Source: Crocinitomix algicola (GTDB lineage: Bacteria; Bacteroidota; Bacteroidia; Flavobacteriales_D; Crocinitomicaceae). From it: 64,000 bases of DNA. The stretch lies in assembly GCF_001661595.2 (NCBI RefSeq), contig NZ_LYPF02000026.1:1-64000 (forward strand). The letters are read 5' to 3'. A model generated the notes under the pieces. That model had not been told where the DNA came from. It made no database searches and saw only the letters and a program-made list of their open reading frames with translations. The first letter of the stretch is position 1, and every line of letters begins with the position of its first letter. Position numbers and translations under genes: made by a program. Shown here one piece after another: positions 1-8,513 of the stretch.

Positions 1-3000
1 TCAACTATCTCTTCTTTATCTTGTCCTTGGTTATTATCCTGAGGTTTGTACTGTTGCTCTCCCGGTAAAGGTTCTAAATAAAGTGTTTCAACCTCTTTTA
101 AGTCCAATAGCGCTAAATAATTAGCGGCATTTACTGCTATTACAGTGCTGTCCTCTACAATGTCAGTCAACTCTTGAACTTGCACTGCTGTTATTGAATC
201 AACACCGCCCGTTTGTGTCTGAATTTCATAAGTCAATTCATAAAAATCTGCCATGGCGTATAAATTTTCAGATTCTGGCGAAGTTGGGTTTAAGTCGGCA
301 AAAGTTCTGATGCTGTCAATGTGATTGTTTAATTTGGCAGTGTTTTCAGTTTCTACAAGAATGGGTAATAGCAATGATGAGGCGTTGATGGTATAATGGT
401 TTTCCAACAATTGTACAGCATCATCAAAATAAGCACTGTCTACATAATAGCTTGCCGCTAAATTTAAGCCGTGTAACTTTTCGTTTTGCAAATAAGTCAG
501 TAAGTTAGCTGTTTCCTGACTGTTGTCTCCATTGTCAATATCAGCAATAACATCTGCTATGGCATCGTCTAAATCATCAATTTCTGCAATAAAACCAACG
601 ATGTCTTCGGTAACGCTGCGCGCCGGACAAGCTGTTGAACTGCCTGGAAAAGGATCCCCATCACAGTCATCAACAGCCACATTTACATAATTTGTAGGCG
701 TGTAGGCGGCCTCCGGGTAATGGTTGTATTCAAACGCAGGCCCTTCATTATTTAACTGGTAATTTGTGCCGGAATAAGTGCCAATGAATTTATTAGCTTG
801 TGGTGCTTCGGGGTCAGGATCACCTAATTCAGGACAAAACCCTTGATTCATCACCTCACCATTTGCATTATGCCATGTCCATTTTGGGTTTACGTAAGAC
901 AATAATTTAAAATCATTACAATCAACGGCGAGTAAAGAATTATCATTTGTAGATTGTAAGGTTACATCAAATTTTTCAAATGTATTGCGGTAAATTTCCC
1001 CGCCAAATCCCAATAAAGCAGAAGAGTTTTTAATAAAAACACCAGCATTCTCATCAGTAACGCTCTGAGCAATGCCATCAAAAGAATTATTTTCAATTGC
1101 AAAACCAGTTGTATTTTCTAGGTAAACACCAGCTGCTGCGTTTTGAAAAGGAGAACCATAAACGGCAGGATGGTCATGTTCATCTACATTAAATTCGTTA
1201 TTAATAATTTTACTAAACCCAGATTTACCTTCAAAAGCAACTCCAAAGTGATTATTGTCAAAAATACAGCCATCTACTATTACGTCATTTGCCGTTGTAA
1301 TTGCCTTGGCATAAACCCCAATTTCAAGGTTAGAGAAAGTATTTGGTGTTGGACTTGGGTCACCCACATATAGGTGATTTTTTCTTAGTTTAAAACTTGA
1401 ATCCCATGAAAGTATACCGTAACCTTTCCATTTTCTATCGATATTTTCGCCATAAGTTTCATCAATTTCAAAATCACACCCTTCAATTTTAACCCCTCTT
1501 ATACCATGCAGTAATACAAATTGTTGGTGTGCCCTTTGAAAACTTTTTCTATGACCGTTTAACGTATTATAAAGTGGAGATACGTACGCAATTTCTCGAT
1601 CATTTAGTTCTTCATCAATTAAAAAGGAAGACTTTTTTATAAAAGATACGTTGTCAATAATGTTATCATATACGTCCACATTTTGATATGGTCTCATTTC
1701 TATGGCAATTAGGTTATTCTCAAAATTAGAATTTTCAATTCTTAAAATTCCTCCTGTAGAATAACTTTGTTTAACATTGTCAATGCGTTCAACGGTTGAC
1801 ACACCTATTATTGCATTTTCGATTGTTGCATCATTCATTTCTAAAACTCCCTGATAAAACTCTGTTTGGGGTTCACCTTTAAGCCCATGCACTTCAACAC
1901 CGCTCCACATAGAATTTTCGCATTCGTCATAAGAGGTTAACTTGGCTCCATTGATTAATCGTAATTTAGCGCCAGGTTCAACAATTAGTTTTGTTTCAAA
2001 ATTCATTTTACGAGAATCTGCAAACTTTAAAGTCATACCATCAATTGTCAGTGTAGATCCATTTTTCACAATAATCTTACCTGCAACAGTAGCTACATCA
2101 CCTGAAACAGGAATTCCATCTGTCCAAGTAATATCATAATCTATTGTAATTGGTTCTGTATAACCATCCAAATCAAACTCATTGTTTGTATACTTTATGA
2201 TTTGGCAGTCACTGTGTAATTTTGCAATGTAATAATCGTCAGAATTATGACTTGTATTTCCCGTTAAAACTAAACTACCGTCATCTGCTTCTGTAATTCT
2301 ATAAACACACTCTTGCTCTTTTATGTCACCTGGATATGGACTTGAGCCAGCTGGGTCAGCGTCAAAAGATTTATCCCATAATAAATTTCCATTTTCATTA
2401 AATTTAGCAACATAAGCATCGGTTCTATACGTATTGCTATTAAAACTACAAGAAATCCCAGAAATTTGATTGTCTAAATCATTTAAGTAAGTTACATAAG
2501 GTTCAGCATCAACATCAGCAATAGACGTACGATAAGTGGATAATAAAGCGAATCCACCATCTTGTGTTTCTGTTAAACCTACTTTAAGATCAAATGCTCT
2601 AAACTCACTGAATCCATAAGTGTTTACAGCACCCATATCTATTGTCGTATATGATTCATCGCTAGGGTCGATAAGTAAAATTTTCGCATTTCCATAGTTT
2701 TCAAAGCCACCGCCTAAACCATTTGTGGCATTATCTAAATAAGCCCATACAATTTTGCCATTTTCTAACATCTTTACATCCCAACCTACATTGTTTTCAG
2801 TGCTACTTGTTGGAGATTCAATAAACGCATCTGTTCCATTCCAAGTTGTATTTCCAAATGATTGTTGTACTTGGTTCTCATCAATTTTTATGAGTATGGC
2901 CTCATGACCTGTTCCAAGCCCATTCGTTGTATTATCTTGGCCATATCCAGTAACGTAAAATTCATCAAGATCATCCTTACTTTGAATTATTTCTCGAAAA

Positions 3001-3917
3001 TCCGTGTACCCGGCGCCATTACCTATCAAAGATTTATTCAAGATTAAACCATCTTCATCTATATCAACAACAAATCCTTTTGTGTATCGAACACCTCCAG
3101 AAGGTGGAATCGTCATGTCCTCACATCTACCAACTACTCTATATTGAACCGGGTCTGAGCCTTTAATTTCAATTACATCATACCCAATTGAAGAGGTAGA
3201 CAAAATTTCTTCATCTAATTCAGGGATTCCCAAGTCATTTCCATAAGCATGCACCCACTCTGTGTTACCATTCGCATCAACTTTTCCTACAATCATTTTA
3301 AAACGATAATCTAAACAATCTGAAATATGGTCATTGACATCAGTGTCCGGATCACTGGAGGTCGGATTATAGTAAATTGGCTCTCCAGATAATGTTCTTG
3401 TTGACTCACTCCACCCTGTAAAAATTGAGCCTCCATCACTGGTTGTTGTAATTGCCATTGCACCTTCTTCGGCATGAACCTGAGCTCTACACCACACCAT
3501 ATTACCTTGTAAATCATACCTTCCAACGGTTGTGACTTTTGGTCCAATCTCTCTATCGTCAACAATTGGTCGGTCACAATCTACACTAGATAATGGCTTA
3601 ATTCTACATCCTGGGTTTATTGCTAGTTCTGATTCATCAAAAGAAATATTTTGCCAACTTGTAAACCCACAGAGTATATAGCCAACATGTACACCACCCT
3701 CATAAATGTTTTGGATGTCATACCACCAATCCTCCCCAGAATCTACGAAAGAGTTTGTAGCCCCCTTTATATCTGCAATATGTTGAACAGCAATGGGACT
3801 GTTAGTTATTCTAGCCTGTATATCGTGGTACCTCCACGCAACTTTAGGCTTAATTGTTTGTCCAAAGCTCAAAATAGAACTTATTAAAATGATAAGAATT
3901 ATAGAAATTTTGTTCAT
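1..3917 (-). CDS. Large secreted beta-helix protein, probable T9SS cargo (C-terminus beyond left edge)
   Basis: The reading frame is open from the ATG at 3917 to the left edge, giving about 1305 visible codons and no stop, so the gene is partial. An N-terminal signal peptide (about 20 residues, hydrophobic, ending FGQ) indicates export. Residues about 60-560 contain beta-propeller-like repeats of the type 'DGGSIFTGWS' and 'DGSLVLTGN', as in delta-60/SBBP repeat proteins. From about residue 590 a right-handed parallel beta-helix is evident: rows of 'IENNSFDG', 'IINNEFNV', 'LRKNHLYV'. The last visible part is acidic and helical. Proteins of this build in Flavobacteriales usually end in a T9SS sorting domain; that part is not visible, so cargo status is inferred. 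A cell-surface or adhesin-like role is possible but no function can be assigned. It is the last gene of its own minus-strand unit and faces away from the RNA at 4363-4511. Confidence 0.85.
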   Translation of the reverse strand, partial: MNKISIILIILISSILSFGQTIKPKVAWRYHDIQARITNSPIAVQHIADIKGATNSFVDSGEDWWYDIQNIYEGGVHVGYILCGFTSWQNISFDESELAINPGCRIKPLSSVDCDRPIVDDREIGPKVTTVGRYDLQGNMVWCRAQVHAEEGAMAITTTSDGGSIFTGWSESTRTLSGEPIYYNPTSSDPDTDVNDHISDCLDYRFKMIVGKVDANGNTEWVHAYGNDLGIPELDEEILSTSSIGYDVIEIKGSDPVQYRVVGRCEDMTIPPSGGVRYTKGFVVDIDEDGLILNKSLIGNGAGYTDFREIIQSKDDLDEFYVTGYGQDNTTNGLGTGHEAILIKIDENQVQQSFGNTTWNGTDAFIESPTSSTENNVGWDVKMLENGKIVWAYLDNATNGLGGGFENYGNAKILLIDPSDESYTTIDMGAVNTYGFSEFRAFDLKVGLTETQDGGFALLSTYRTSIADVDAEPYVTYLNDLDNQISGISCSFNSNTYRTDAYVAKFNENGNLLWDKSFDADPAGSSPYPGDIKEQECVYRITEADDGSLVLTGNTSHNSDDYYIAKLHSDCQIIKYTNNEFDLDGYTEPITIDYDITWTDGIPVSGDVATVAGKIIVKNGSTLTIDGMTLKFADSRKMNFETKLIVEPGAKLRLINGAKLTSYDECENSMWSGVEVHGLKGEPQTEFYQGVLEMNDATIENAIIGVSTVERIDNVKQSYSTGGILRIENSNFENNLIAIEMRPYQNVDVYDNIIDNVSFIKKSSFLIDEELNDREIAYVSPLYNTLNGHRKSFQRAHQQFVLLHGIRGVKIEGCDFEIDETYGENIDRKWKGYGILSWDSSFKLRKNHLYVGDPSPTPNTFSNLEIGVYAKAITTANDVIVDGCIFDNNHFGVAFEGKSGFSKIINNEFNVDEHDHPAVYGSPFQNAAAGVYLENTTGFAIENNSFDGIAQSVTDENAGVFIKNSSALLGFGGEIYRNTFEKFDVTLQSTNDNSLLAVDCNDFKLLSYVNPKWTWHNANGEVMNQGFCPELGDPDPEAPQANKFIGTYSGTNYQLNNEGPAFEYNHYPEAAYTPTNYVNVAVDDCDGDPFPGSSTACPARSVTEDIVGFIAEIDDLDDAIADVIADIDNGDNSQETANLLTYLQNEKLHGLNLAASYYVDSAYFDDAVQLLENHYTINASSLLLPILVETENTAKLNNHIDSIRTFADLNPTSPESENLYAMADFYELTYEIQTQTGGVDSITAVQVQELTDIVEDSTVIAVNAANYLALLDLKEVETLYLEPLPGEQQYKPQDNNQGQDKEEIV

Positions 3918-4362
3918 AAATTAATGTTTGGGTTAGAAAATTTTAGTTAATGTAAATAAAAAATATTGATTATCAATAGATTACTTGAATATTAACGGTA
4001 TTATAAGAGTGTGGTTAAATAATTAACATTTTGTTTACTCGATATTAAACTTGTACATTCTTTTGTTGTACAAAATATATGTTCTAATTAATGATGCATT
4101 GGCGTTTTACAATTCTCCTGAAACAAACTGTAGGTTTCACAAATCTTAAAATAAATGCCAAATTCCTTTTTAGCAAAACAGTATTATTTTTTCGCTAATT
4201 CCGCAGATTAATTTTTTTTTAATTTAAAATAAATGGGTAGCTATTACCATTTACAATTACGCTCCGTATAATAATTGAATATTCCTTTGTCCTTCCTTAA
4301 CCGTTCAATTGTCGGAAAGGTAACAATAAATAGATGCTATGTTTTTTTGCATGCTCAAATTG
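3918..4362. other. AT-rich intergenic region with one small dyad
   Basis: No credible reading frame is seen here. The region must carry the promoter of the large minus-strand gene ending its upstream side at 3917, but I find no exact TAnnTTTG box in that orientation. A dyad TTGTAC-N11-GTACAA lies at 4051-4073 and could be an operator; only six base pairs per arm support it. The rest is poly-A/T rich sequence. Confidence 0.4.
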
Positions 4363-4511
4363 TTCCGCAAGGGATGGAAGCGGCAGCTTGCGCCCATTCG
4401 CCATTTGTGAAATTTTGTTTTTTGGGGTGACCTAAGAAACCCCTAATAAAACAATTAATGGAACAATGGGGAAAGGGTGTAACTATAGCGAACAGCCCGT
4501 TTTATGCGGCC
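4363..4511 (+). ncRNA. Structured RNA, probable Flavo-1 family, copy A
   Basis: This 149-nt element shares its ends with a second copy at 52765-52913 on the minus strand. Seen directly: an outer helix CCGCA (4365-4369) with TGCGG (4505-4509); then AGGGATGGAAGCGGCAGC on the 5' side; an inner helix TTGCGCCC (4388-4395) with GGGTGTAA (4475-4482); and a 3' block CTATAGCGAACAGCCCG (4483-4499). In the other copy the outer pair reads CCGCC/GGCGG and the inner pair CTCGT/ACGAG, so paired bases change together. The conserved 5' GGATGGAA and 3' TATAG..ACAGCC blocks match my memory of Flavo-1 RNA, a widespread Flavobacteria element of unknown function. The family name is recalled, not verified. It ends three bases before the stop of the opposing DUF4184 gene. 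Confidence 0.65.
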
Positions 4512-4514
4512 ACT

Positions 4515-5234
4515 TTAAATTTTTAGTTTTTCAAGAAAGTAAGGGGTAACAATGAGTCCGATTAGTCCACCGGATATGAGTGTCGCAATAAAATCTCCGA
4601 GTGATTGGATGTTACGGACAAAAAGAATAATAATGGTAATGAGACAGATGAATGCCCAATACTTAATTTTAGTTTTAAATTGCTTGTGGTTGTATTGATT
4701 TTGTTTTGGGATGATTAAAGTGGCCAGGATTATCACTCCTCCTATAAGAGTACTTAATGCTTGTAAAAAATCGGTTCGACTCATTACTACTCCAAATACA
4801 TTTATCCATCCCTTTAAAATCGGGATATGATTGACCATAAAGGTATGGGGGTGCGTAAAATTATCCCAAAGTAAATGAGACAAAACACCAATCAATGAAG
4901 AGTATATCAGTACATACCAATACTTTTTTAACCAGGTAAACCAGTCAATACCAACATAACATAAAACCTTATGATTTAGAAATTCTGGAAGAGAATTAAT
5001 GAGGTGATCTCGAACAAATTTATGGTAAATTATGGAAAGCAATATGGTTAAAGGTAATGTGAAGTAGAGTATCCCCTCGAAAGTATGACCATGAATTTTT
5101 TCCATTTTCATTTTAATGAAGTACTCAAAGTCTGGAGCCATACTGCCGATTACAAGGCCAGTTGCAGAGATTTTGTTTTTTGAAATTTTAGTTAGTGGTA
5201 AAATAATAGCCGGATGGCAAAAAGTAAAAGGCAT
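4515..5234 (-). CDS. DUF4184 family integral membrane protein
   Basis: The 239-residue product starts MPFTFCHPAIILPL and continues with 'GLVIGSMAPDFEYF', the hallmark N-terminus of the DUF4184 family, which has conserved His and Asp residues at the membrane surface and resembles membrane-bound metal-dependent hydrolases of the YdjM/DUF457 type. Further conserved-looking polar residues are 'HLLWDNFTHPHTF' around residue 125, which again pairs His and Asp with a transmembrane helix. Five or six hydrophobic segments are visible. Enzymatic activity for this family is not established. The gene follows a 194-residue membrane protein by 9 bases and is the last gene of the operon headed by the DUF4173-like gene at 7363. 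Confidence 0.8.
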   Translation of the reverse strand: MPFTFCHPAIILPLTKISKNKISATGLVIGSMAPDFEYFIKMKMEKIHGHTFEGILYFTLPLTILLSIIYHKFVRDHLINSLPEFLNHKVLCYVGIDWFTWLKKYWYVLIYSSLIGVLSHLLWDNFTHPHTFMVNHIPILKGWINVFGVVMSRTDFLQALSTLIGGVIILATLIIPKQNQYNHKQFKTKIKYWAFICLITIIILFVRNIQSLGDFIATLISGGLIGLIVTPYFLEKLKI

Positions 5235-5243
5235 AAGTCAAGG

Positions 5244-5828
5244 TTAAAATTGAATCGGTGTAAAAAAATCGAAAAAGCTTGTTTTAAAAGCATGCTGGTT
5301 ACGAACAATCAAATCAATAATTATGAGCGGTAAAAGACCTAACGCAATTATTTGGATAAAATTATTACCAGGTTGCAGCCTAAGTTGAAAACGTATTTCT
5401 GAAGCTGTTAATAAGACAAATATAATTGGCGTTAATATTAATAATCCGAAGAACGGTAAAACCCCAAATTTTAACAAGAAAACGAGTTTATAGGCCATTA
5501 ATAGACTACACCAAAATAAGGTTCCCATGAGGACCAGGAATACGAAGTGCAGTTTAATGAATTTTTTCAAGTTTGTCTTACTCATTAAATAGGAAATGTT
5601 GGTAATAACGGAAAGCAAAAGAAAGATTTTAAAATGTTCTAAATCATTAAGTTTAATTATTGAACTGAAGAAAAAACCAAGAATAAAGAGTCCGTTAATT
5701 AGGATTTCGAAGAGTGTATAATAGCCTTGGAAGCTGTTTTGAAGTCTGTAGTCTGTTTTAAATGAGCGATATAAGAGGATGAAGATTAGACCTGTTAAAG
5801 CTAAATGAAAAAAGACAAGGAAAATCAT
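5244..5828 (-). CDS. Hypothetical multi-pass membrane protein
   Basis: This 194-residue protein is almost entirely hydrophobic, with about six predicted membrane helices separated by short basic or polar loops such as 'KTNLKKF' and 'EIRFQLRLQPGNN'. I do not recognise the family. It sits between a DUF4173-like gene (32 bases upstream) and a DUF4184 gene (9 bases downstream), so all three are probably cotranscribed from the palindrome-bearing promoter near 7400. A general inner-membrane role is all that can be inferred. Confidence 0.7.
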   Translation of the reverse strand: MIFLVFFHLALTGLIFILLYRSFKTDYRLQNSFQGYYTLFEILINGLFILGFFFSSIIKLNDLEHFKIFLLLSVITNISYLMSKTNLKKFIKLHFVFLVLMGTLFWCSLLMAYKLVFLLKFGVLPFFGLLILTPIIFVLLTASEIRFQLRLQPGNNFIQIIALGLLPLIIIDLIVRNQHAFKTSFFDFFTPIQF

Positions 5829-5860
5829 AGATTCTATTTTAATGTTTAGATAGAGGATGT

Positions 5861-7363
5861 TTAATAACTATAACGGTTGAACCTTTTTTTATAGATTAAC
5901 TTGTAGGTATTCATTTTTTTCAAAAGTTGATGTTCTCGCCAAACAAGTGAAGGCCAATTCGTGCTAGCAGCGTGGTTTTTCATTTGCTTGCGGGTAAAAT
6001 CGAAATCATTAAAAATGGTATTCCAAAGCCCTTTTTGGGATTTAATTTTCTCATGGTTTTTATGTATGATGTAATAATCGAGCAATAAGGGGTAAGTATC
6101 TTTACCGAGCTTATGCAAATAATTAAAGTCGATGGCTTCAATGGGTAATTTCAGGTTATATTGGGCTATATGCTTATCCCAATTGATAAATCCCATAAGA
6201 GTAAAACAACAAAAAAAACTCAAGGTTGTTTGACGAACTAAATACCAGAATGATTTGTTATAATTAATTTTAATGAGGGTAAACACTAATCCACAAGATG
6301 CAAGAAATAAATAGATGAAAACACCTATGCGCTTATAAGTAAGTCCCCAATGTGCAATATATTCATAGTTTTTAACGGATGTTGTTACCACCATTATAAG
6401 GTTAAGTACCATCCACAAGGAAGCGATAGATTTTAAATATTTTGGACCTTTATAATTCAATTGTCCGCGAAATAGGAAAGATATTAGGAGTATTACAAGG
6501 ACGATAGAGAAAATTAGAGCATCTACGCCGTTATGAATAAGCTCAGAATAGGAGCCTGTTATTTTTCCAGGTATGACCTCCGAGAAGATAAAAATAAGAT
6601 CAATGGAATTGTACAAAAGGAGGAGTAGTGTGAGAATAATGAGTGTTGATCGAGCAATCTGAACCTCGTTGCTTAAACCAAAAAAGGTTTGCGCTTTGTC
6701 AGCGTAGTTAATTGGAACGTGGTTTGTGCAATCCTCGTCAAGAACGGTTAAATGTTTTGACCGATTAAAATTTAATAAACCATATGAAACGAAAAATACG
6801 ACGAGTAACAAAAAAAGAAATTCGGCAGAAACCCAGTCTAGATTAATGAATTTTGTCCATTTATAGAATGTTGGGTCAGCGGCTTGATAGAGCTTTAAAA
6901 ATAATAAAGCGATTAATAAAGGAATTAAATAGATAAGAATTTTAACCCCGATTCTAGGCGAGGTCGTATTCTCTTTCTTTTGGAAAAGTAACCCCAATTT
7001 TTCCGTTATGCGTAAAATACCTTTAAATTGACTATAGATTCCTTGAGGAATGCCAATTATTAAGGAATGATTGATGTATGAATTTACAGCACTAAAATAG
7101 AGTAGACTTATAAAGAATAAAGTTTCGCAAAACTGATTATGTATGTAGAATGATGCAAAACCGTTGCCAATTACAAGTCCTAAAGCAAGCCACCAATTGG
7201 TTGATTTGATTTTTTGTTCTAATTCTATTTTAGTTTGGCTAATAATTATTGCTGTTACTATACCAAACGCGATAATTAAAGCATTTAATCCCCAGTATTG
7301 ATGGTAAAGGAGTAGTGTGGTAACAAATGCGAAGATGATTAAAATGATTCTTTTTGTTTTCAT
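5861..7363 (-). CDS. DUF4153/DUF4173-like multi-pass membrane protein
   Basis: The product (500 residues from the chosen ATG at 7363) has about ten to twelve membrane helices; the segments 'YSELIHNGVDALIFSIVLVILL' region and 'YEYIAHWGLTYKRIGVFIYL' region resemble the DUF4173/DUF4153 families, which in Bacteroidota commonly sit beside small winged-helix regulators. The frame is open further upstream to an ATG at 7396, but that codon lies inside a perfect 15-bp palindrome, and starting at MKTKRIILII gives a normal short basic N-terminus before the first helix. Function is unknown; members are annotated only as membrane proteins. It probably heads the transcript that includes the two membrane-protein genes ending at 4515. 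Confidence 0.75.
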   Translation of the reverse strand: MKTKRIILIIFAFVTTLLLYHQYWGLNALIIAFGIVTAIIISQTKIELEQKIKSTNWWLALGLVIGNGFASFYIHNQFCETLFFISLLYFSAVNSYINHSLIIGIPQGIYSQFKGILRITEKLGLLFQKKENTTSPRIGVKILIYLIPLLIALLFLKLYQAADPTFYKWTKFINLDWVSAEFLFLLLVVFFVSYGLLNFNRSKHLTVLDEDCTNHVPINYADKAQTFFGLSNEVQIARSTLIILTLLLLLYNSIDLIFIFSEVIPGKITGSYSELIHNGVDALIFSIVLVILLISFLFRGQLNYKGPKYLKSIASLWMVLNLIMVVTTSVKNYEYIAHWGLTYKRIGVFIYLFLASCGLVFTLIKINYNKSFWYLVRQTTLSFFCCFTLMGFINWDKHIAQYNLKLPIEAIDFNYLHKLGKDTYPLLLDYYIIHKNHEKIKSQKGLWNTIFNDFDFTRKQMKNHAASTNWPSLVWREHQLLKKMNTYKLIYKKRFNRYSY

Positions 7364-7376
7364 ATTATATGTTTTT

Positions 7377-7403
7377 AAAAGTGCTTTGAATTTCAAAGTA
7401 AAT
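7377..7403. promoter_or_regulatory. Palindromic operator, copy 1
   Basis: A perfect 15-bp palindrome CTTTGAATTTCAAAG occupies 7384-7398, flanked by AAAAGTG on the left and TAAAT on the right. Nearly the same 27-bp block occurs at 8436-8462. This copy lies 14-40 bases upstream of the ATG at 7363. The likely binder is the winged-helix protein encoded at 7496-7789, which lies between the two sites; this is inference from context. Confidence 0.6.
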
Positions 7404-7415
7404 AGTTAAAAAAAT

Positions 7416-7499
7416 TTACACCCAGTTCTTTCTTATTCGGTTAGTTATATAGAAGCGAATGTTTTTGATGAGATAAGGGATAAAATCAGTTCTTTTCAT
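7416..7499 (-). CDS. Possible 27-residue ORF translationally coupled to the winged-helix gene
   Basis: The stop codon TGA of the winged-helix gene (7496-7498) overlaps an ATG (7497-7499) in the arrangement ATGA, which is typical of coupled genes. The ORF runs 27 codons, MKRTDFIPYLIKN then IRFYITNRIRKNWV, to a TAA at 7416. It is strongly basic with one aromatic-rich stretch. No family is recognised and the overlap could be chance. Confidence 0.25.
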   Translation of the reverse strand: MKRTDFIPYLIKNIRFYITNRIRKNWV

Positions 7500-7789
7500 A
7501 TTTTATTGATTAGATTTTCAAGCGCATTGATATGTGATTTAAATGCCTGTTTTCCAGGTTTTGTAATTCGATAGCTCGTATTTGTTTTTTTACCAACAAA
7601 CCTTTTTCGAACCATGATATACTCCAATTTTTCCAGTCCCGCTATATGGCTTGCAAGGTTGCCATCGGTTAAATTGAGTTCTGCTTTTATGGTTTTATAG
7701 TCGAGCCAATCATTGACCATGAGCATAGACATAATTCCTAACCGTACACGGCTATCAAAAGCTTTATTTAACCCGTCAATCGAACTCAA
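7496..7789 (-). CDS. Winged-helix transcriptional regulator (HTH_34/PF13601-like)
   Basis: The 97-residue protein is a stand-alone winged helix: an N-terminal helix 'AFDSRVRLGIMSMLM', a helix-turn-helix with 'LTDGNLASHIAGLEKLEYI' as recognition region (residues about 41-59), a wing 'VRKRFVGKKTNTSYRIT', and a C-terminal dimerisation helix. This is the pattern of the small MarR/ArsR-like regulators common in Bacteroidota next to membrane-protein genes. It is 7 bases downstream of the 211-residue membrane protein and is cotranscribed with it. Because identical palindromes lie before both that gene and the following membrane operon, I infer that it represses both units and so controls its own synthesis. 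No ligand-binding domain is visible. Confidence 0.85.
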   Translation of the reverse strand: MSSIDGLNKAFDSRVRLGIMSMLMVNDWLDYKTIKAELNLTDGNLASHIAGLEKLEYIMVRKRFVGKKTNTSYRITKPGKQAFKSHINALENLINKI

Positions 7790-7796
7790 ACCTATC

Positions 7797-8432
7797 TTAT
7801 TTTCTATCGTATTTAAAGTACATTATCGCGCCATAAAAAATATGTAATATCCCAAATCCTATGGTCCAATACATAATTCCTTTGTTCAAATCCAGCAAAG
7901 ATATTACTCCTAGCGCCATTTCGCAAAGGGCAAGGAATTTAATATCGTTGTGTACATATTTTGAGCCGTTTAATAGAGAAAATCCGTAAAATATAAGCAT
8001 TGCGGGCGCTATAAGTTCTGGATAGCCTTGAACATATAATCCAATACAAAACATCCCTCCAAAACCAAGGGGTATCATGATGCTAATCACTAATCTCATC
8101 GATAGAGGAGTCCAAATACTTTTGTCTAGCTTCCTAGCTTTTAACCAGGTAAAAAATACACCAAAACTAAGCGCAATAACCAGAATAATTAATGCGATAA
8201 GTAGTAAACGTAAACTTAATGTTTCATACCCTTCTTGGCCACGACCTTGAAGGTAATAATGCGGCATTAATAAATTCCAATGTTTAATCTCTAAATGCGC
8301 AAAATAGGCACCTACTATTGCGGTAAGACCGGCAAATATTCCCGAAAGCCCACTTAAGGATAAGAATTTCGAGGAACTTTCCATCATTTTACGAATGGCT
8401 TTTAGATCTTCAATTGGATTTTTATCATTCAT
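7797..8432 (-). CDS. Multi-pass membrane protein cotranscribed with winged-helix regulator
   Basis: The 211-residue protein opens with an amphipathic cytoplasmic stretch 'IEDLKAIRKMMESSSKFLSLSG' region and continues with about six membrane helices. Proteins with this N-terminus are regularly found immediately upstream of small winged-helix regulators in Flavobacteria and Sphingobacteria, so it may sense or modulate the regulator, but no biochemical role is known to me. Its ATG is only 3 bases from a palindromic operator. The following gene starts 7 bases after its stop. Confidence 0.75.
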   Translation of the reverse strand: MNDKNPIEDLKAIRKMMESSSKFLSLSGLSGIFAGLTAIVGAYFAHLEIKHWNLLMPHYYLQGRGQEGYETLSLRLLLIALIILVIALSFGVFFTWLKARKLDKSIWTPLSMRLVISIMIPLGFGGMFCIGLYVQGYPELIAPAMLIFYGFSLLNGSKYVHNDIKFLALCEMALGVISLLDLNKGIMYWTIGFGILHIFYGAIMYFKYDRK

Positions 8433-8435
8433 ATT

Positions 8436-8462
8436 AAAAGTGCTTTGAAAAACAAAGTTAAT
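8436..8462. promoter_or_regulatory. Palindromic operator, copy 2
   Basis: The block has arms CTTTG (8443-8447) and CAAAG (8453-8457) around an A-rich centre, with the same AAAAGTG left flank and TTAAT right flank as the copy at 7377-7403. It begins 3 bases upstream of the ATG at 8432, close enough for a bound protein to block transcription or translation initiation of the regulator's own operon. Confidence 0.6.
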
Positions 8463-8513
8463 AGGATATTCTAATTCAGAACATTAAAATTTACTTTTTT
8501 TGATTTTTTAAGA

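Noticed and set aside
7364-7396. ATG 7396 as start of the DUF4173-like gene
   Set aside because: It lies inside the perfect palindrome shared with the other operator, which is unlikely to be coding.
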